Source: Adiantum capillus-veneris
Taxonomy: Eukaryota; Streptophyta; Polypodiopsida; Polypodiales; Pteridaceae
Length of the DNA: 64,000 nt
Assembly: GCA_014529385.2 (NCBI GenBank)
Contig: CM043942.1
Coordinates: forward strand, 108,467,641 to 108,531,640
Reading direction: 5' to 3'
Shown here: piece by piece, positions 59,714 through 64,000 of the stretch
Layout: each line of letters starts with the position of its first letter
Numbering within the stretch: position 1 is the first letter of the stretch
The notes under the pieces: model-generated
Told to the model about the DNA's origin: nothing
What the model saw: only the letters and a program-made list of their open reading frames with translations
The model's database searches: none
Position numbers and translations under genes: made by a program

Positions 59714-60454
59714 TCATGGTGCACATGTGGGTGCATGTAGCTTTAAACGTGGTTTGGTGCATATCCTCTTCTCATTGCAATGAGGGCACACCTTAATGTG
59801 GAAGCGATCTTCTAGTTTATGATTTCTTTTGCCATAATGTAAGCAACCTTTACCTTTGACAACCATTGCAATATTTTGAGACCTTTTGTAAGTCCCAAGC
59901 CTTTCCACTTCCTCTAGAAGTGAATTAACTACATCTTCAAGTGCAAGGATGGGATCTTTCTCCTTTAACACAATTACAATGTTATCAAAGCTACTTGGTA
60001 GGGCTTAAAGGAGGATGGCTTTTTTATCCTCATACGGAACTTGTATCTTGGCATAAACCAGTTGAGCTGAGATATTTTTAAGTTTGTTGACAAGGCTAGC
60101 AACATCATCTTGATCTTGCATAGTGATACCATAAAGCTAAATTTTGAGGCTCATCTTGAAGTGCTTACCTTGACCACTAAATAAATGTTTTAGGTTTTTT
60201 CAAACTTGAAGAGTGGATGTAGCATCATCAATGTGGTGGATGAAGTCATCTTTGAATATCGTGATGATGATTTCAAGTGCTTTCTCATCGTTGGCTTATT
60301 GTTGAGCATTCAAGGTTCATGTCGAACCTTCCTCCGAACCAAATGGAGGCTTTACAATGCTCCAAAGGTTCTTTTTCAAGAGCATCTCCTTGACTTTAGT
60401 TTGCCATGTGCAAAACCTAATGCCATTGAATTTTTTGATGTTCTTGGTGGACAT
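59714..60454 (-). pseudogene. Decayed Ty1/copia gag
   Basis: From ATG at 60454 the minus strand gives KKFNGIRFCTWQ-like text, then a helical region with ISAQLVYAKIQVPYEDKKA and LPSSFDNIVIVLKEKD. This is followed by LEDVVNSLLEEVERL and a zinc-knuckle-like CLHYGKRNHKLEDRFH near 59830 (CCHC with the last and second Cys changed). This is the layout of copia-type Gag. Stops interrupt it (near 60325, 60140, 60010). No copia pol follows, so it is truncated. A plus-strand open frame at 60206-60652 is its antisense shadow. Confidence 0.65.
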
Positions 60455-61206
60455 TGTGCACGTAGGGTGGTCTTACCAAAAAAATTGGCAGTGTCTAAAC
60501 CTTTTTACAATTTTGGAGTGCAAAAAATGGTGGAGCCTACTAACTCAAATAGTGCATGCAAAAATGACTTTTACAACAAAGAATGGCTATGTTGTCCCTC
60601 GCAAGCGAAGAATATCAAAGCTTTGATGGGAAGGAAGCTTTATACCCTTTGAATTTTCAGTAAAAGAAAAGTTTTAAGGTTGAATTTTGGACGATCTCAG
60701 AACCTTTGTGTGCTTTTCTAATGTGTGAACAGGGGCTATTGGCCTAGTATCACCAATAAGAGGCCAAGGGGGCCATGGGAAAGGAAGCTATGCCAAAAAT
60801 GGCAAGGGTATGAAGCTCGAGGGGGTGTGAATCCATGGGAAGAGGGCCTTAATTGAGGTGGACCCGAACCATGAGTTCAATGGAGCTTGTGTCCTTCGAT
60901 ATTGGGAGCATGCCTTGTATTTAGAAGTTTTTTCGGTCTGATCAAACAGTAGATCTAGGCATGGCCTTTTATCGATGAAGTTTGGGATCTTGTAGGGTGG
61001 TGGGCTGGATGACCAACGAGCTGGGATAAACATCCCGCAGAGGCAAGCAATACAAGGGTACTCATTGGAGCCTAGTGAGGGTGGGGTCACATATGTAGCT
61101 TTTGTAAAACAAGCATTGAAGGGCATCATTTTTCCTCAAGGCCACACACATACACTCAATCCCGTGAGTGCATGCATGCACACATACACACACACACAAA
61201 CGCGTG

Positions 61207-61245
<39 letters not shown>

Positions 61246-61378
61246 GGGCAATGAGCAAGAAATTAAGAGGCTTTTGCAAGCACAAAAAACATGAGGATTC
61301 AATCAAGCTATTATAGCTTGATGCTTGGGCCAAAAGTGGAATAGATTAGTGAAATCATAACGTAAGATACCTTCTTGT
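60455..61378. other. Intergenic with CA/CG-rich microsatellite
   Basis: No supported gene. About 61170-61243 is a CACACA tract interrupted by GCGTGCGCGCGCAC, an alternating purine-pyrimidine stretch. Confidence 0.6.
61374..61378. repeat. Target-site duplication CTTGT (left of I)
   Basis: CTTGT directly precedes element I and recurs at 63408-63412 directly after it. Confidence 0.9.
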
Positions 61379-61427
61379 TGTCGAACTCGACGATGCGGAA
61401 GCGTAGAGACCAAGGGGGGGGGGGGGG

Positions 61428-61480
<53 letters not shown>

Positions 61481-61490
61481 TCATGAACCA

Positions 61491-61546
<56 letters not shown>

Positions 61547-61737
61547 TCATGAACCAATCAACATTGGCAATGAATAATTGAATGCGTATACAATGGAGAC
61601 AAGGGGTTGCTTGTATAGCAATCCCAATAAATTGCACTACCCAAGACTTTGACAAATAAGTAAAATAAATACCTAAAAGCCAAACTAAATAATCGGATCA
61701 CATTGGGAAGTTCACTTGAGATGCCAAAACTTTAATA
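61379..61737 (-). mobile_element. 3' LTR of I
   Basis: It begins TGTCGAACTCGACGATGCGG on the plus strand. It carries a run of 15 G, then two GA runs (about 61431-61478 and 61495-61543) separated by TCTCATGAACCAATC, itself a duplicated piece of the LTR. Confidence 0.88.
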
Positions 61738-62703
61738 CTCTCTCTGACCAACAACAATGAATTGGTGCACCCATCCATAGTGTTTTAGACGTTGATTGGT
61801 TCCATGCCAGATGCATGTGCATTGAACTCCGACCTACAGGTCCAAACACAAATGACTTGAACTCCAACACAAGGGTCCAGATTCATTATAGGGAGCATTC
61901 ATTGGCCCTCTCTACCACTCACAAGCCTCTCTCTAGATGAAGTTGGTGGTGACACCTGTCATTTGACTAGAAATCTAACGGCGAGGCCACTGTGGCCACC
62001 GCCACGAGTGCCATGCCGATCTCCTCTATCAAATGTTTATTACCGTAATGTCTGTCTAGCTTGCCTTTGGCTTCCAACTCCCAAGCCAAACAAAGCGTCG
62101 AATCACAATCATGACAAATGTGGTCATACCTCGTGGGTACCAAGGCAGCTAACTAAGTACTGGTATTGTCAACCTTGTCCAGCTGACCTTTGTCGTTGTC
62201 CTCTAGCAAACTCTACCATTTGTTTTTGACTTCACAAACTCGAGCCAAACAATTGTCGGTTTCCTTGAGAACCGTGCCGCTGCATAGGCCGCTAAATGGA
62301 TGGTTGACGATCCGTTATACATATCCACTTATTGCTTTTGGTCATTGTCATCATGGGCGCTCAAGCAAGGGGAGGCCATTTTGAAGTTGCAAGATCTGGC
62401 AACTGGTACTCCTTCTTGCACTCCAAGGGCCCCACAATTCCTCCAAGCTGTACCAAATCCCCCAAGCAATTCCACTCCTCTCTGGTACTTCCAAGCCACT
62501 CCACAAAATCTGATGTCATTTTCTTCAACTCCAAACTGCTTACCTCTCCCAAGACGCTCCACAAACTTGTCCTTGAGCCATGTCAAAAGCAAAGTTTCTA
62601 TTGACTTTGCAAATCCTCCTTCCAAACTACCACCCCAAGTCCCTCTCTTTGGCCATATATATTGCCCACCCCTAGGAGAACCTCCCCTACCCGCTGGAAA
62701 CAG

Positions 62704-62994
62704 TGTTTTAAAACGCTAGTAGAAAAGAGGTGGGGCACTGTGGGTTGGCATTGCATTGGCAACGTTTCAAAAAGTTGGAGTCGGGGAGGAGGCCGTCACC
62801 AAGGGAGGGCTGTGTAGGCACACAGTGGGCTCGCTTCTTGGCGGAACGTTTCAAAACGCTCAAGTTGGAGGGGGCAGTAGTGCCGTTAGCAGAGGAGGTA
62901 AAACTCCTATAGGTAGCAGCGTTCCAAAACGCTGTGTAGGGCAGCGACTAGACAGCAACACCGACCCTCACAAGGACCTAGCGTTTCAAAACGC
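62704..62994. repeat. Repeated palindrome GCGTTTCAAAACGC
   Basis: Five forms of a near-palindromic word: TGTTTTAAAACGCT (62704), AACGTTTCAAAAAG (62761), AACGTTTCAAAACGCT (62845), GCGTTCCAAAACGC (62919) and GCGTTTCAAAACGC (62981). Spacing is 57-84 bases. They lie in the leader side of element I, near its primer-binding site. Confidence 0.75.
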
Positions 62995-63110
62995 AGATAG
63001 CTAGGTAGTGACAAAGGGTGCGAGGGGGGAAAAGCTACAAGGAAGGTTCTTTTCCTCTTCACAACCACTCCTCCACGCCAAGGGCTTCTTCCATCAACGA
63101 GCTACACCAA

Positions 63111-63122
63111 GCTCTGATACCA
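63111..63122 (-). other. Primer-binding site of I
   Basis: The minus strand reads TGGTATCAGAGC, complementary to initiator tRNA-Met, directly at the LTR end with no spacer. Confidence 0.9.
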
Positions 63123-63155
63123 TGTCAAAGTCGACGATACGAAAGCGTAGAGACC

Positions 63156-63214
<59 letters not shown>

Positions 63215-63407
63215 TCTTGAACCAATCAACCTTGGCAATGAATAATTGAATGTGTATACAATGGAGGCAAGGGGTTTTGCTTATATAACAATCCCAGTAA
63301 ATTGCCCTACCCAAGACTTTGAAAAATAAGTAAAATAAATGCCTAAAAGCCAAACTAAATAATGGGATCACATTGAGCATTTCACTTGAGATGCTAAAAC
63401 TTTAACA
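63123..63407 (-). mobile_element. 5' LTR of I
   Basis: 285 bp; TGTCAAAGTCGACGATACG...CTTTAACA on the plus strand, with one GA run at about 63160-63211. CTTGT follows. Confidence 0.88.
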
Positions 63408-64000
63408 CTTGTATTCCACAAGATGAGGTCACAATAGTTTCCCACTTGGTAGTCCATCCTCATACATTGAAGGGGTTGTTTATCCCCTGGTCTACTATAG
63501 ACTTGAGGGAATATGAGGTAGTCCTCAGGTATTAGGATTCTACCTCACATAAATTTTATAAACTCTACAAAGAAAGCACCCACATACTAAGGTCCCCCTA
63601 CCACCCACTTTTCAATGAGAAAAAGTAGTTATAAGTTTTGTAAACTACCACAAATTTGCACATATGCAAGAGTACAAAATTAAGTTTGTTGAGTGGCTTA
63701 GTTTTCTTGGTGACTTAGAACATATTCTTTCATGCTTTATACAGTGAAAATATTTAAAAGAGTTTATTTACACCATAGATGCATATAAAAATCAAAACTA
63801 AATCATCATCAAGAAAATTATAGATACAAATCACAAGCCCTCAATTAACTGATGCAATTGATTTTCCCTCAGTGCATCGAGTTATTCCCCTTTGGAGAAG
63901 TACACCATCCTTGCTACAAGGATTCATGGCACGGGGAGCCATCCTCTCACATTCCATCATGGGCAATCAGTGAACCCCTAGCTCCATTGCACCCTCAGAT
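63408..64000. other. Intergenic, no gene seen
   Basis: AT-rich sequence without a supported gene or repeat. Confidence 0.6.

Larger units (their letters stand above)
61379..63407 (-). mobile_element. Small non-coding LTR retrotransposon I
   Basis: 2029 bp with LTRs at 61379-61737 and 63123-63407. Ends on the minus strand are TGTTAAAG...CTTTGACA. TGGTATCAGAGC (63122-63111) directly follows the 5' LTR. The 1.4-kb inside has no gag or pol. It is a TRIM-like element unrelated by LTR sequence to D and E. LTR length differs mainly through two GA runs (and a short G run at about 61415-61429) in the lower copy. Confidence 0.88.

Noticed and set aside
60206-60652. 148-codon plus-strand open frame
   Set aside because: The opposite strand encodes copia-type Gag through the same bases, so this is an antisense shadow.

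Overview
The window looks like nuclear DNA from a land plant with a large, repeat-dominated genome. Only one convincing host gene is visible: an intronless PLS-class pentatricopeptide repeat (PPR) gene at 47341-49524 on the minus strand. Its repeat wording (many MYAKCG motifs and near-identical PLS triplets) reminds me of fern PPR proteins. A fern such as a Ceratopteris or Adiantum relative is my best guess, with low confidence, because nothing here fixes the species. All coordinates, repeat boundaries and target-site duplications (TSDs) were read by eye.

Layout. 1-1835: GA/CT/GT/CA microsatellites with three copies of a 61-63 bp palindromic mini-element. 1889-3713 (+): a broken, unrecognised gene whose one clear intron is filled by a microsatellite. 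3867-6570 (-): a broken, intron-containing DDE-type transposase gene. 6731-11985 (-): an LTR retrotransposon (copy A) with a solo LTR of its own family (8142-9734) inside its gag gene. 12400-12850 (+): a decayed Ty3 integrase. 13463-13716: two tRNA-derived SINE-like pieces. 14391-16152: three copies of a strong foldback element.

17178-32279 holds two LTR retrotransposons end to end in the same orientation. F (17182-23589) is non-autonomous and carries an unusual 799-codon acidic reading frame. G (23594-32275) is a Ty3/gypsy element with two RNase H domains, as in the Tat/Ogre lineage, and one gag-pol frame broken by four stops. The 4-bp word GCGT stands at the left of F and between F and G, and TCGT stands at the right of G.

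33483-37549 (-): copy B of the copy-A family, with an SR-like Gag, an aspartic protease and one LTR. 37550 to beyond 44848 (+): a chromodomain Ty3 element (C), split between RNase H and integrase by a small non-coding LTR element, D (40582-43505, TSD CCACA). 45018-47040 is intergenic with a 77-bp tandem repeat. The PPR gene follows, with a partial tandem duplication of its 3' end and a 54-G tract just upstream. 51368-52091 (-) is a helicase/endonuclease remnant split by E (52092-57469, TSD AGAAG), a larger relative of D. 57600-59050 (-) is a decayed relative of C. 59714-60454 (-) is a decayed Ty1/copia gag. 61379-63407 (-) is a third small non-coding LTR element, I (TSD CTTGT).

The window is mostly a stack of nested insertions, and the order can be read: D into C, E into the helicase/endonuclease remnant, a solo LTR into copy A, and F beside G. 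Non-autonomous elements (D, E, F, I) keep LTRs, primer-binding sites and polypurine tracts but lack pol, so they must have used enzymes supplied in trans. Most long open frames made of GA/CT/GT/CA repeats are repeat translations, not genes.
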